From Emergomyces orientalis (lineage: Eukaryota; Ascomycota; Eurotiomycetes; Onygenales; Ajellomycetaceae), in the NCBI GenBank assembly GCA_002110485.1, contig MOWL01000067.1, positions 1-64,000 on the forward strand: a DNA stretch of 64,000 bases. The letters run 5' to 3'. Below, one piece after another: positions 45,020-57,227 of this stretch (positions are counted from its first letter, which is position 1; each line of letters begins with the position of its first letter). The notes under the pieces were generated by a model, which saw only the letters and a list, made by a program, of their open reading frames with translations, made no database searches and had not been told where the DNA came from. The translations under genes were made by a program, and so were the position numbers.

Positions 45020-45660
45020 ATGGATTAAGGGGGGGAGTGATATGTTGTCCCGTGGAGTGGGGAGGAATGGGAGAAGTTGCTGCCTTGGTTGAATTGATGG
45101 ACGAATGTCGGAAGGGAAGGGCAGGGGACCAGCCGTAACTTATGGCAGGTAAGATATGGTGCGGTATACGCTCCTTCATCTTTGTGAGGAGGTTGGGAAA
45201 ATATCAAGGGGTAAGACACAGGTGAGAAGTGAGCGCGCAAGGTATCATCTCTTTTGAGGGCCCCTGAGCCTATACTCTTAAGCGCTTTACTTTGTTCCTA
45301 CGCCCTTTGATGTTTGTGCTTCCCGTTTAACTTTTTTATTTATTTACTGTACCGCTATCTCTTCTGTATTGTCTTGAATTAGGTAGTTAAGGTAAAACGA
45401 GTTTGATATTGTGTGACCATTTTCCTTTTGCTTCTGTAGAACGTGTCCTATGAAATATGTATTGTAGATTGATTATATTGTCATTTTTATATATCATTCT
45501 ATCTAACGGTGTAGAATTTCTTAGAAGACAACAGATGTAAAATACACAAGACATATTCCAACCCAACAGAAGAAAATGGCGCACTAAAAAGAAGAAAGAG
45601 AGAACAAGTGAGCAATCCATGTCACTTCCCTGCCACATAATCTCAAATTTAGTCTTCATA
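45020..45660. other. Convergent intergenic region
   Basis: 640 bp between convergent stops. No gene seen. Confidence 0.65.
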
Positions 45661-47283
45661 CTACGCTCCACCAAGCTTTCTCTTCACGACCTCCAAATAC
45701 TTCTCCCGCACCCCATCCTTATGTCCCCGCAGGCTTACAAATTCGTCCACAGCCGTTGTTGATCCTTGGTGGCTGCATGCGAATTCGAGAATCTCCTTCT
45801 CGCTAGGCAGGGCAAACCGCTTGTGTGGGTACTCCATATAATCCGCATCGACGTTTAGGAGCGGCATTCTCGATTCACCAGGCTGGATTCGGAAAAATTT
45901 ATGGACAGCCTCATCAGTGACCTCCTCTAGTTTCGCAGGTTTCCATGCAGGCTGTGTAGGTGGCTTATTGACCAGGCGGGCAGTGACACCTTCAACGAAA
46001 TCTGGATGAGCCATGAATTTGGCTGCAATTTTCTCTTCACGCTGGAAGGTTTCTGCGATAGACCATGTACGGCCGATGCGAAGTTGGCGGAGGGTTACTT
46101 TTAGAGAGGTTGGAGAACGGGAGGCGAGTGTTTTCAGCGTTTTCTCAGCCCAATCCTTGTTGACCTCTTCGCTTCGGAGCCTGCTGAATATTTCTTCCAT
46201 GGTATCTGCGGAGAAGCACCGGTCAATGGATTCGCGGATGCTACTTGAAGGGAAAATTGGCTCCTCCTCTTGTGAAGGAAGACCGGTAGAGAATTCGGAA
46301 ATGGTGCTGTTGACAAGATCGAGGCGCTCGCCTAGGCTAGCAGTGTCCTTAAAAACTAGTTCCGATAATCGACCAGTTAGGTTGGCAAGAATGCTTGAAT
46401 GGAGATAATGTGTGGCTACGCCGGCGTAGAGGGTCTGCACTCCAGATAGACGTTCAGATGTCAAAGCTAGGTAGGTTCCTAGTTCACCGTCGAGCCGTGG
46501 CAAAAAGAAGGATCCACCGACATCTGGGAAAAATCCAATTGTAGTCTCGGGCATCGCGAAAACAGTTCGTTCAGTAGCAATCCGGAAGGGCGCATGTACA
46601 CTTAGTCCGACACCACCCCCCATAGTGAAGCCGTCCATAATGGAAATGTATGGTTTGCTATAGGTAGCAATGAGGTGATCAAGCTTGTATTCCAGAGCAA
46701 AGTATTCAGTGGATTTCTTCTGGCCTTCCGGTCCTTCAGCACATTGTTTAGCAAGAGCTGCAACATCACCGCCGGCACAGAATGCCTTCGATCCAGCGCC
46801 AGAGATTATTATAATGTTCGCAAGTTGGGAATTTTCCCATTCCTACTCCCACAGTCCTGGTTATTCAGCTCATCCGGAAAAATTTGGGCGCTTCGTAGAA
46901 TATAGCAGCACGTCCCATACCTTTAGCCTGGGTGCAATCTTCCTTGCCATCGAGCCATTCAAAGCATTGAGTTTCTTAGGTCGATTGAGCTCGATAGTGC
47001 GCACTCCGAAAAGACTGCTGAATAGGACGTCATCTGGTTCGTCTCCAGGAAGTTCTTTGGGTATATCTGCAGCCACTGTAGACATCTGTAGTAAGACAAC
47101 CAGAGAATATTAGTAACTGGGCAAAATAATATTGTATACTCAATATAATACAAGCCATACCTTCGACAGTCCAGACCATGCTGGGGCAGCCACTTTGGCT
47201 CTCAAAGGCATCCTAGCGGTGGGACGGGGCGAGAACCAGCTTAACGGTGTGGGGGACCGGGGCAAACAAGGTCGAAGGAACAT
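45661..47283 (-). CDS. 3-hydroxyisobutyryl-CoA hydrolase, mitochondrial
   Basis: Exons 47,283-47,161, 47,085-46,921 and 46,842-45,661 (489 residues); introns GTATGG..CAG and GTATGG..TAG. Starting at 47,283 gives an Arg-rich presequence free of acidic residues (MFLRPCLPRSPTPLSWF), a good mitochondrial targeting peptide. ATG 47,085 would give a version without it. The crotonase fold shows GVRTIELNRPKKLNAL, the oxyanion-hole segment SGAGSKAFCAGGDVA, then MGGGVGLSVHAPFRIATE and PETTIGFFPDVGGSFFLPR, with the catalytic Glu and Asp of the HIBCH type. The long C-terminal extension is also as in that family. It hydrolyses 3-hydroxyisobutyryl-CoA in valine degradation. Confidence 0.92.
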
Positions 47284-47797
47284 CAACGGCGAATGATCGT
47301 TGCAGGGCAATTGAATGAGTTCTTGTAAACATATACATGCACAGCGAATTGCCGTTGGGTTGTTGTGTGCCTAGGTAGTTTGGGCTGGTTTGTGGTGAGT
47401 TGCGGCAAAGATGGTTTTGTCGGCATTGATGATGCTGGAAAAATTGCTCCAGACTCGGCGTTGCATCATCAACTTCTCCACTTCGGTTGACATCGGCGCG
47501 GAATCAGGGCTCTTTTCTGCACCCATTTGACCAGGCGATTACGGGAGAAATTATGCTGGGCTCTCAAAGATAGTTGTAGATATAAGTGGATGATAAAAGC
47601 AAATAATTAAGAGTTTAGATGTATATATATACTTGTTGTTGGAAGCGGGCGTAAATGAATACGCACGGAGTAAAATCTACAGCTTAATGCCTTAATCACA
47701 TCCTAAGACTAATAAACAACACAGAACCACAATGAACGAGTAAAAGGACACCCTGTCGCCGAACTATCTTACAGTCAGATATGTTTAATGCCCGCCA
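47284..47797. other. Intergenic between hydrolase and uL4m genes
   Basis: 514 bp between two - strand genes. No gene seen; contains the hydrolase promoter and the uL4m 3' UTR. Confidence 0.65.
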
Positions 47798-48760
47798 TCA
47801 CGCCCGTGCAGGCCTGGACTTCAGGTCCTTAGAATGACGGAATAGCATTCGATCCAGTGCCGTTTTCTCAACGATTAACCGGCCCGTTTCGAGGAGATCT
47901 TTCACATCCACGTCTTCCCGATCTAACACTCGCGCGTGCTGGCCAATTTGTGCCACAGCCTTAAACAGTCTTTCCTTCTTCACCTCCGTAATCATCAACG
48001 ACCGTCCAAAACCCTTCCCCCATTGGTTTTTCTCGAAAACGTCGGTTAGCCAGTGTGGGCTGACTTCTCGCGGGAAAGTGATGTTATCATTAACAATGAT
48101 AAGCTGCCCTCGTCGATACCGGTAACTCAGAGCTGTCCGCCATGCCAGGTCGTAAACTTTCTTAGGCAACCCAGTCGAGAAGTCTCGAGGATGGGGCCCA
48201 TGAGCAACGCCGCCACCTCTCAACATTGGTGACTTTTTATCTCCTAGTCGGGCTCTTCCAGTGCCTTTCTGTGGTCGGATCTTTCGTCCACTACCGCGGA
48301 CGTCATCTCTCCACTTTGTACTGGCCGTTCCCTGTCGAGTCATATCGCCCTCGTAGACAATCGCACGATGTAGTATGTCCCGCCGCAATGGTAGAAGAAG
48401 GTGTTGAGGGCTGTATTCGAGAAATTTAAGGGGTTCCATAGTCGGGAAATCATAAAGGGTCGCAAGTGCGGGCGAAGGATTCCATACTGGTTTTGGGATG
48501 TCATCGGTATTCAGGGATTGGCCGGCAACATGCGCATCTGCAAACACAGTCAAGGGAGAAACACCTGGAATCTCCGTCTCTGTGGTCATTGACCGTGATA
48601 TACTTTTGGGAACACACTGCTGCTCACTGAATTAGCCTAGTTAAGAGACATATGAAGGGGTGTCCGGGTATCGTACAGTTGGTGGCGCGAAGCTGCTGGC
48701 GAGCCCATTGTAGCTGCGGGTGAGCCACCTAAATGTTCCCAGCGACCTGCTCCCAAACAT
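47798..48760 (-). CDS. Mitochondrial large-subunit ribosomal protein uL4m
   Basis: Exons 48,760-48,677 and 48,616-47,798 (300 residues), with a 60-bp intron GTACGA..CAG. The 28-residue first exon is a basic, Ser-rich presequence (MFGSRSLGTFRWLTRSYNG). The body is ribosomal protein L4: RDILHRAIVYEGDMTRQGTA, the RNA-binding loop RGSGRKIRPQKGTGRARLG, HGPHPRDFS, and the C-terminal Rossmann-like part. It corresponds to yeast Yml6. It is divergent from the mL38 gene with 249 bp between the start codons. Confidence 0.92.
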
Positions 48761-49009
48761 TGCGAGAACGGTATCCCACGCAGCTCAAATAACAGAATTG
48801 CCGTTGAAGGGTTGCGTGGATGCTTGAATGCGAAAAGAAAACTTGAAGTTTGGACGGGTTCTTTTTTGAAGATTTTGGATCTGGTCCAAATTGGCGCTAG
48901 TGCCAGAGGAAAAAAAGTTGCTCGCCAAAACCACCTCACCAGCAACAACCAACAACAGCTGGCATCGCCATCACACCAGCACGCTCGGCGCCACGAACAG
49001 AATTTCGTC
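48761..49009. promoter_or_regulatory. Bidirectional promoter of two mitoribosomal protein genes
   Basis: A 249-bp region between the start codons of uL4m (-) and mL38 (+). The short distance and shared function suggest common control. An open frame from 48,812 runs into mL38 but is probably its 5' UTR. No named motif identified. Confidence 0.5.
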
Positions 49010-50335
49010 ATGGCGCATTGTGAACTGGCCTCAAGGCCGCTGTTCCAATGCCTACGACACACATACAAAAAGACGCTCCCCATTCTCCCGTTTCCGCCTA
49101 CCCGCGCCTTCTCGTCCACACCTGCGATGAAGGATGAGGCTCAACCGGAAACACCTCGAAGCCAACCCTTCTATAGAGCTCCCGATCCTGCGCTTGTAAC
49201 TAGTCCTCGGTTGGAACGAAGGCTTGTACGAGCTGGCAATCACCCAATTGGGTCCCGTCGACGCCGCGCAGCCCTCCAAGACTCGCCCAATATCCCCTTC
49301 GAGCTTATGCCGTACCAATGTTTCCAAGAGGCCCGGAAGGTCTTGTTGGAGGACAGGGAGGAAAAACTTAAGAAGATAGAGACAGAACGCGGTAGAATTG
49401 CGAGACTACGTGCAGCGCATCCCGCAACTGTGGGAGGAGAACTTCACAAGGCTAATCGCCTGAGAAGCATGGAGCAGCACTTGGAGCACTTGAAAATCCT
49501 GGCAGATATTAACGATCCTGTGATTAAAAAACGATTTGAAGATGGCCTTGGTATGTCTCTTCTTGGTTGAAATTTTGTACTTCTACGATGGAGACTAATA
49601 CTCGCACAACTAGGTGACATGAATCGGCCAATTTATCGATACCTCTCTGATCAAAAATGGAGAGAGTATAGACGGAAGATCATCGTTCAGCGTATAACCC
49701 AGATGAAAGTCGTTCCCGATGTCCTCCCCCACCTCGATCCCATTGTTGATGTGAAATTGGCTTTCGGGAGACGATCAATACCACCAGGAGAATTCGTGGA
49801 TTCTCGAGTCAGCTCAATGCCAGCCAAGCTAAACGTCCAGAGCTTTGAGCGAGGCGAGAAACTGGTGACTGTTGCCGTTGTGGATTCGGATGTTCCTGAT
49901 CTCGAACACGATTCTTTTGGTTTCCGATGCCATTTCCTGGCCATTAACGTGCCTATTTCGCCTACTGAGCCACGGATTTCCTTGGACAAACTGTCAGCAG
50001 ACAACCAGGTAATCTTCCCGTGGCTTCCCCCGTACGCCCAGAAAGGAAGCCCTTATCATCGGCTCTCTGTCATTATTCTTGAGCAAAAGGATCAATCCAC
50101 ATTGGATTTGAAAAAAGTGGCAGAAAAAGTGCAACGGGACGACTTCCGCCTTCGAAGCCTGCAGACTCGACATCAACTCAAGGCAATTGGGGCTCATCTC
50201 TTCAGAAGCAAATGGGATGAAAATACAGAGTCTGTCATGAAGGAGTTCGGTATTCCGGGTGCAGAGATCGAGTTCCGGAGAAAGAGAATCGAGCCTCTAC
50301 CGTACAAGAGGAGGAACCCCTCCTCGTTTAGATAA
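49010..50335 (+). CDS. MRPL35: Mitochondrial large-subunit ribosomal protein mL38 (PEBP fold)
   Basis: Exons 49,010-49,550 and 49,614-50,335 (420 residues), intron GTATGT..TAG. ATG 49,010 is chosen because it opens on a presequence ending in RAFSSTPA. An ATG 198 bp earlier in frame gives an unlikely extension. The middle is Arg/Lys- and Glu-rich helical sequence. The C-terminal half is the phosphatidylethanolamine-binding-protein fold (PHLDPIVDVKLAFG, VTVAVVDSDVPD, PYHRLSVIILEQ) as in yeast Mrpl35/mL38, located at the central protuberance. Confidence 0.88.
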
Positions 50336-50524
50336 ACTCTTTCGCCGCTTTGTTTCCAGTCTGGTTAGGTTTTACAGGAATTGTTACAATATATTGTATA
50401 TTAGAAATTTATAGTACACTTGATTTTATTTTATACACGCAAAGCTAGAAGAGAAACGTCGGACATAGTGCCATCTCCATACCCAGCCGGTTTTAGTACT
50501 CCAATTCTATGCACATCACGTATC

Positions 50525-51145
50525 TCAATCGTCCGAAAATTTGGCGGGTTCTAACGTATTCCGTACCCACCTAGGAAAAGAATTGGCCTTCCCTTTTGCA
50601 ATAACTTTACCCATCACCAACCCCAACGGGAGCGGGCCGTGAAATCTCGAGTCCCTCGACCAGGGCAAATTATCTCCGATGACCCAGATATGGCCCTCGG
50701 GGACCTGTAATTCCGAAAACCAGTCAGTACGAGTAAATCAACACTACCAAGAAACCACGCGTTAAAAGGAAAAGGGGCTGTCTCTAACCCTTATCATTTC
50801 CGCCTCCTCGTCGCCCCTCGCGTCATCCCCGGAGGACGGCGCATCTTTCAGAACAAAGTCACCTGGCATGCCCAACACCCGTTTGGTAGCCGTCCGCCCT
50901 CGAAAAAGAGGATTCTTGAACATCACTAGATCCCCCACCTCGACCCCTTTCCCGTGTTTGTGGAACTTGGAAACGAGGAGCCATTCACCCCGGAAATTTA
51001 TGGTCGGGTACATGGAGGGGCCGGAGCAGGCCTGGTATGAGTAGCAATGCTCATTGAAGAGTTTCCAGCCACCGGTGATAGCCACCGCACCCAGGACGGT
51101 AGGGACCGTCCGTTGTTTCAGGGTGGTCAGTATCCGGCCATTCAT
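50525..51145 (-). CDS. IMP1: Mitochondrial inner membrane protease subunit 1
   Basis: Exons 51,145-50,789 and 50,704-50,525 (178 residues), intron GTTAGA..CAG. It is an S26 signal-peptidase-like enzyme. Catalytic Ser44 is in SGPSMYPT and the general-base Lys88 in TKRVLGMPGD; GDN and SRDSR boxes lie in exon 2 (VIGDNLPWSRDSR). One N-terminal hydrophobic segment (about 14-27) would anchor it in the inner membrane facing the intermembrane space. It removes sorting signals from imported and mitochondrially encoded proteins. The loop between Lys88 and GDN is enriched in Asp/Glu. Its 3' end converges on mL38 with 189 bp between stops. Confidence 0.92.
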
Positions 51146-52180
51146 TGGGGCGTCTTTCGGTGGATTGCTCGCATCCTAAGGTGTGTGTAGATGTACCACG
51201 AAGTCGAGGAAATGCTCTCGAGATATATCACGTGAGAAGTTTGCGGGTAAATGCTTTTTCCTTTTCCGCACATTTCAAAATCACATTTAAATCGAATATT
51301 CCTTGTTTGTTCAGCATGTTCTCTTCACATCCGGTTTCCATGAAAACGTCGAACGTTTGAAGCTGATTCCACGATTATGTCTCTTTTTATTTCAGGGACA
51401 CTATTATGTGATCCCTGATTTACATTTAATGCCCACCTCGAGATGCAATGGCGCCAATTCATCCCAGCATTCGCACCCTGCCCAACAATTCCTTAGACCG
51501 CTCTCAGCCTTGAGCTGACATATCTCCGTTGAATTTAACCTGGGCCTTTATGAGGACTCAACGGGCACACTTTTCTTGTACCCGTATAGTAACCAGCAGT
51601 TACTTGCAATATCAACTATCAACTGCCTGCTCCAAAGGCGCTTTCTCCTCCAGCAACTTTATCAACCGGCTCTGTCCAGTTTTCAATCAATCTCCCTCCC
51701 GTGATTAAATACGCTTCTAAAAATGCTAGAGCTTGCCGTTTCCGAAATACAAACACCAGGACGAGCGAGTGTGGACAGTGAAGCAAAATTATAACTATAC
51801 GTCTCGTTTACATGCCATCAAAAATGGTTGAGATATCCCCGAACATCTGTCTTGGCATCTGATCCATTTAAGTATGGATGGTGAGAAACTGAGCAGGTGT
51901 GGGTGGGAGACATCCCCTTTCTATAGACACAAATATAATTCATTTTTCTTATCATATTCAGTCCTTCTTACGTATAATTTTCAGTATTTCTAATTCTAAA
52001 TAGCCTTCACATTTGAAGGTAACTTTTCTCAGCTCCTTGGTTATTTAGTGTTACGTTCCAGATTAGGAGGCCCCTTGATACCATGACGGATCCCAGGACC
52101 AACAGAAACAACCCTGATAGCAACCTCGAGACGCCATGGTTACGATAATCCTTTGCTACTAATGCCCGGCCTTAACAGGC
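51146..52180. other. Intergenic, no gene seen
   Basis: About 1 kb between the IMP1 start and the DUF1264 gene end. Only short frames; no RNA gene recognised. Confidence 0.6.
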
Positions 52181-53131
52181 CTATTTCTTCCACATAGCAT
52201 CGGCATCTAGATGCTCGAGCGTGGTCAATACAGTTTTTGACAGCTATCCGACAAACCCAAGCAACCATCCGAACGAATAAAAGGATGAAGGGTCCCAGGG
52301 AATAACGTACTTGGATGAATTTGAAAACCTTTACCCAAATCCTTCCTCTTTTCGGCCATATCATAGAGATCCACCCCAAATTTCGACTTGTGGTTTTCCT
52401 TCAACTTTGCTTTCCCGCCAGGAATGGCCTTGCTCAACGCTTCATCAGAAGTAATACTGCCCATAAGCTCCGGCGCTCCCATTGGTAATTCGTCGCCCCT
52501 ATCGACCTGCCACAGATGATATATCTTCCCATAAAATGTAACAAGCTGCGACAGCTCTCGTTGTTCTTGTTCTTCTAACTTCTTGCGTTCCGGGCCTAAT
52601 CACATGGGCAAATTAACAGGTTGGCCCTTGACATGACGCTGGACAATCCCGGCTGCTGTGTCCTAACCAACAACAAAATTTGGGTAGAAGGAGAGTATAC
52701 GAACGAGACTGGTGCGTTGTTCATTGAACCAACTTACCCTCTGGTGGCGGAGGCATCAGCAACATTCCACTCTTTATCTCATAGACATGCGAGTGCCAGA
52801 GCACTTTTTCGTGCTCCGGCAGCTTTTCAAAGAGCTTTGGTGAAATCAAATACTCGATGCCGATGAGTCGGGCTCCAGGATTAGGAGAGTCGTAGATGAT
52901 ACATTGTCTCATATCTAGTGTCCATGCGTATTTGGTTAGGCACTGTAGAAGTAGCATTCCATGGTCCTCCCCAAACGCTTGTCTATGTATATGTTCATGT
53001 ACATACATACCGTCATTTACCATTGAACAGTAGTGATTGGCCTCGACACAACGGGTAGGATCAGAAGCGTAGACATGGTAAGCATGTAGGTGTGCACAAA
53101 CTTCGTTGATTGGGCCGAGATCTTGAGACAT
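52181..53131 (-). CDS. DUF1264 / oil-body-associated-like protein
   Basis: Three exons: 53,131-52,738, 52,595-52,311 and a last one of 26 bp (52,206-52,181), 234 residues in total. Introns are GTAAGT..TAG and GTACGT..TAG. The protein shows the DUF1264 pattern: a His-rich N-terminal half (HLHAYHVYASDP, VEANHYC, YVHEHIHRQAF), QCIIYDSPNPGARLIGIEYLIS, LWHSHVYEIKSG, LYGK-like FYGKIYHLWQVDRGD, and the end GFQIHPNADAMWKK. Plant members are called oil-body-associated proteins; the fungal role is unknown. The conserved histidines suggest metal binding (inference). The last exon is short but restores the family's usual C-terminus. Confidence 0.85.
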
Positions 53132-53617
53132 AATGACTATTGAAAATGAACTTTTCTTCTGTATTTTCTCTCTCTCTCTCTCTTAATTTGGTGTTTTATA
53201 TTTTTTCTCATTGATCTTTAGGGTATCACGGCTCTCAACTTATTTATATTCCCAATTTATGTTTTCCAATTCCTTGTTTTACGTACCACATATTTATAAT
53301 CGGGTTGGCTCCATATACTCTATTCTCTTACACTTTTTGACGTCACAATGAATAAAATATACGGTAAGTGGCTAAATCAACCGTCGTGGTGAACCACGCA
53401 AAAATGAAATGCCCGAATTAACAAGATTAATCAATTGCCGTGCTGATATTTTAACCACAGCACGTTCACACGTACGAAATTACACCACGAACATGAATGC
53501 CATGTCAAGCATAAGATACGATGCCCCAACCCTCCACAATACACATACAGACAAGCAGAGGAAAAGTTAGTAAGTAAACAGCTGACGAGAAAACTCGGGT
53601 TGACATCCGGCCACCAG
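53132..53617. other. Intergenic with CT microsatellite
   Basis: 486 bp between two - strand genes. Carries a (TC)n run at about 53,166-53,183 in the DUF1264 promoter. No gene seen. Confidence 0.65.
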
Positions 53618-55211
53618 CTATATTTTTTGAACCACTGGCTTTGCCGGCATGTTATTCTTCCACTCCCGTAGTGCATGCATCACATCGACCGGGTCAGTTT
53701 TCTGCGTGGAATTTTGGATTTCCGGATCCTAAGAGAGAGTCAGTTACGCAAATATCGACAGGCTGCCTCTCCCGTAGAGGGGATCAAAGGTAGATGGATG
53801 TGAATGTCTTACATTGACTCTCATGAACACATTATGTAACTGTTGAGTAGATAAATACAGTTAGCCAGTTCCTCCGTGTCACTTTCCAGGTCTCACAAAA
53901 TGAAGTATGGAGTAGATAGGCCCCTGAGAGAAGCAAGACATAAAAACAAGATGGGAAAAGGTCCGTACCTTCTCGTCGCCAATGGTGAATTTGCCTTGGG
54001 TTTCCTTATTTTTCTCTGCGAAGGCTTGTAACTGCTTAATTGGCTCTGATTTAGATACTTCGAGGCAGAATTCCACGTTCTGCTTTGTGTATTCGTGGCC
54101 GGGCTGCAGTAACGAGCGGAGTTAGCAGTTGGGTAGGTAAGCAACCGGCATCCTTCTCTTCGTCTATTTTACTTTGGCTTTATCAGCAAAAAATGAAAAG
54201 AAAGAGTGAACCTACATAGACCTTAGTGTCATCCGGGAGCTTAGCAAGAATCCCATTCAGAGCATCATTCATCTGCGTAGCACTTCCCTCGAAAAATCGG
54301 CCGCATCCTGTTTGGATATTATTTTATTAGAGTATGTACATTTGAGATCAACCGAGGGTATATAGTTTGCTTTCTATCCAAACAAAACATGTATTGGGTG
54401 TAACTTGGCAGGCACATACCTCCAATGAAAAGTGTATCACCTGTAAATACGGCCCGTTGATCACCATCTTCCATAAAATAGCAGATGCTATCCTTGGTAT
54501 GGCATGGCGTATGCAGAGCAGTCACTTTAATGCCTTCTCCTATTTTGAAGGTTTCTCCGTGTTTGGGAATCTTAGTGACGGACAGGCATTTGTCACTACC
54601 CCCAATAACAGGGAGTTTGCCGAATTGTTTGAGCTGAAAACATACAGGAAGAGTAAGCGATTTGGCAGAAAATATATATAAGAATTATCATGTCATAAAG
54701 TCGAATGGAGACAATCTGCTTACGATCCCGTCATTGCCACCGGCATGGTCATGGTGACTGTGACAGAGAATTTAGTCTCCCGAGTGTTTACAAAAAGGCC
54801 GTTGAAGGATGTGGGGTACCGACTGGTGTGTATTTATGATTGCTTTGAGATTGATTTTGCCGCTGTCGATATGGGATTTAAGAACAGGAATGACTCTGTT
54901 CAAGGAATTTTCTGGGGTCAGACAAGCGGAATGTCTCCTTTCCATCTACCAAAGACAGTCACATACTCTGGAGGATGTGCGGGATCCACAACCATCGCAT
55001 CATTTGATACTTCGTCGGATATTAGGTAGGCATAATTATTGCTCGTCCCTGTCCCTGTAGGGTCATCATATTTTAGCTCCTTTTTTATTAAGAGTGGCAA
55101 GAGATATGTTCTAGGGGACTTACACATAGGAATAGATTCGATATGCATTTTGCGTCTGAATATTGCTATCCCAGGAGTTATCAACCGATTGAAACTCCTA
55201 CCTGCGATCAT
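53618..55211 (-). CDS. Glyoxalase II (hydroxyacylglutathione hydrolase), two possible starts
   Basis: Nine exons: 55,211-55,124, 55,054-54,967, 54,895-54,824, 54,757-54,724, 54,633-54,420, 54,307-54,216, 54,103-53,969, 53,839-53,813 and 53,728-53,618 (286 residues). The metallo-beta-lactamase motif THHHHDHAGG is split by an intron within a His codon (54,824/54,757; donor GTCGGT). Other zinc ligands lie in LHTPCHT, FTGDTLF and PGHEYT. The C-terminal part has the glyoxalase II substrate domain (EKNKETQGKFT, PVDVMHALREWKN). The first 21 residues (MIAGRSFNRLITPGIAIFRRK) look like a mitochondrial presequence, while Met22 (55,148) would begin the standard cytosolic form MHIESIPMW. It converts S-lactoylglutathione to lactate and glutathione, detoxifying methylglyoxal. 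Confidence 0.9.
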
Positions 55212-55677
55212 GAGTTATTGACAAGTTATTGACAATTCTTATCCTACTGAGGGTGATGTGGTAGTTTTATGGTTATTTGATTTGTAAGAACGAGTACAGT
55301 TTTGTGAGGGGAATGCTTGAATTCGAGGGATGACGTTGAGCACGTTCCACGCCAGGAAAGCCGATCCGGAGCATTTGAATGCACCGCGGCTATTCTTGCT
55401 TGAGCCAACCCCCGCAGTTTGAGAGTTGTATCATCGAGATCAAGCCGACTGAACTACTTTGAACTTCTAATCGCCTCTGTTCATTTGCTATACTGCAAAG
55501 TAGTGATGATACGATCCTTGAAGCCCTTTTCAGTTACGAAGATTGAAATATACCAAATAAAGCGGCGGTATCGACGCCTAGAACCCCCCCCCTTTGTTTG
55601 AGTGCTGCCTCAATGCAACATATATTGGCTCAGAGTTATATGTATTACAAGCCTATTGTTAGGGATACGTATAATCT
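55212..55677. other. Intergenic, no gene seen
   Basis: 466 bp between the glyoxalase II start and the LAS1 end, both on the - strand. A run of C occurs near 55,585. Confidence 0.6.
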
Positions 55678-57227
55678 TTAAATAACACCTATGGGTTTGT
55701 ACTTCCAGCTCCCATTTACATCCCATCCGTAACTCCGCAGTAAGTTCGAGTCCAAATCCACCTCCATGTCTACTGGTGCTTGAAGGGGTCCATCCCCTTT
55801 CCCTACTGCAGTTGCCCCACCATCTGTGTCTAACTCCGAGGGACTATACCCGCTAGTTTCCTTGGGTACGTCTGTATCCAAATTATGTGAATAGTGGTCA
55901 ATTAATGACCTGAGACGCCGAGCCCAATAACCGGAAGCATCCTGACAGGCTGCATCAACATAACATGGCGAAAAGTACAGTTTTCTGGTTGTAGCCCACG
56001 TACTCGAGTTTAAAATGTGTTCCAGCCACAGATATATGGCCTCTTTGTGGGGATCTGCTTCCAAAGCGGTGCTGTTCTCATCGACCAGGGCACGAGCTAG
56101 TTCACTGCTCAATGTCGTAAGAAATGTCGCCTGATGTCGACATAGTTTCTTTAAAAATGCATCCCACGTCGAAAATGTAGCTTCCATGGAACTTCCGAGA
56201 CTGGAATAAGTATTAGCAAAGCTAGTTTCCATTTCGTGAGCGTGCTAAGATACTCACGTTCTGCTGGCTGGAATCAAAATACCGTGCTCCAAAAGCACTT
56301 CGGCGACAGCCTGTTCTCCTTCTTGCTGATGTCTGCAAATAAGAGCAACATTTTCTAACCCAGGAAACGACTCCGATTTTCGAGAACCTCTCCTGGTCGC
56401 AAAATTTTCACTCAGGCTGTTCTCCCCGAGCACCGCATTTTTCAACGCCTGTTGTATTTCGTCTTTCCCGAATTGAAGTTCGCCATTGGGCTCTGGAACC
56501 CTAACCCCCGCATCAGCAGTTTCAATACCCCCTAATCCGGCCCAGTAAAATTCCCAGAGCCATTCTAAGGACCGACGAGCTGCATTTCGAAGCACGATAA
56601 GAGCGGGTAACTCCCTATGCGTTGCCTCGTGGCGCAGTTCCACAAATGAAGCTGGCAGGCCCAGTTCCATTGCCTTTTGGAACATCGTCTGCTTCCTCCC
56701 GTACAACTTCGAGTCGACTAGTCCAGTAACAAATCTGCGTTGCAAAAAGTAAGTAACCCATGAACTTTTGAGGTGGGGGAAACTGCCTATGACCAAAAAA
56801 GGAATCACAGGTAGTTTTTTTGGAGCTGAGGCTAAAACAAAGTTTTAAATGAATAGAGAGATGTAACAAACCTGCAAAAAGCTGCCGAGTAAGTCGCTCG
56901 AATAGAAAAGATGGAGTTTTTCCTCGCATCATCATGTAATATAGCATCCGTTAATAATGCAGTTGCCTCCACTGCATGCGGTAGGTTCCCGCGCAATTTC
57001 CAGACCCACACCTGAGAAGAAAGAAAGGTGACAGAGGTTAACATCCGGGGAAAACAATGAGAAGTAAGTATATAAACCTTCGTTTGAGGATATAAACATA
57101 CCATCGAGCATGCTTTCGCACGCATGTCTGCAGATTTCCCCTCTGTGGTCGTAGAAGGGTAAAATTGGCCGCGGACGAATAGCAGCTCAGACAGCTCCTT
57201 CCACGGAGTGAACTCAAGTCGTGGCAT
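55678..57227 (-). CDS. LAS1: Pre-rRNA processing endoribonuclease Las1
   Basis: Exons 57,227-57,102, 57,011-56,872, 56,734-56,258 and 56,200-55,678 (421 residues). The introns are GTATGT..CAG, GTTTGT..CAG and GTGAGT..CAG. The N-terminal HEPN domain begins MPRLEFTPWKELSELL, with VWKLRGNLPHAVEATALLTD, YSAAFCRFVTG and the catalytic R-H-x3-H motif at residues 123-128 (ELRHEATHRELP). A C-terminal region (ALEW-type SLEWLWEFYW, then less conserved sequence) follows. With Grc3 kinase it cuts ITS2 in 27S pre-rRNA for 60S subunit maturation. The last conserved residues, WKYKPIGVI, resemble the C-terminal tail that reaches the Las1 active site in the Las1-Grc3 complex. Confidence 0.9.
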
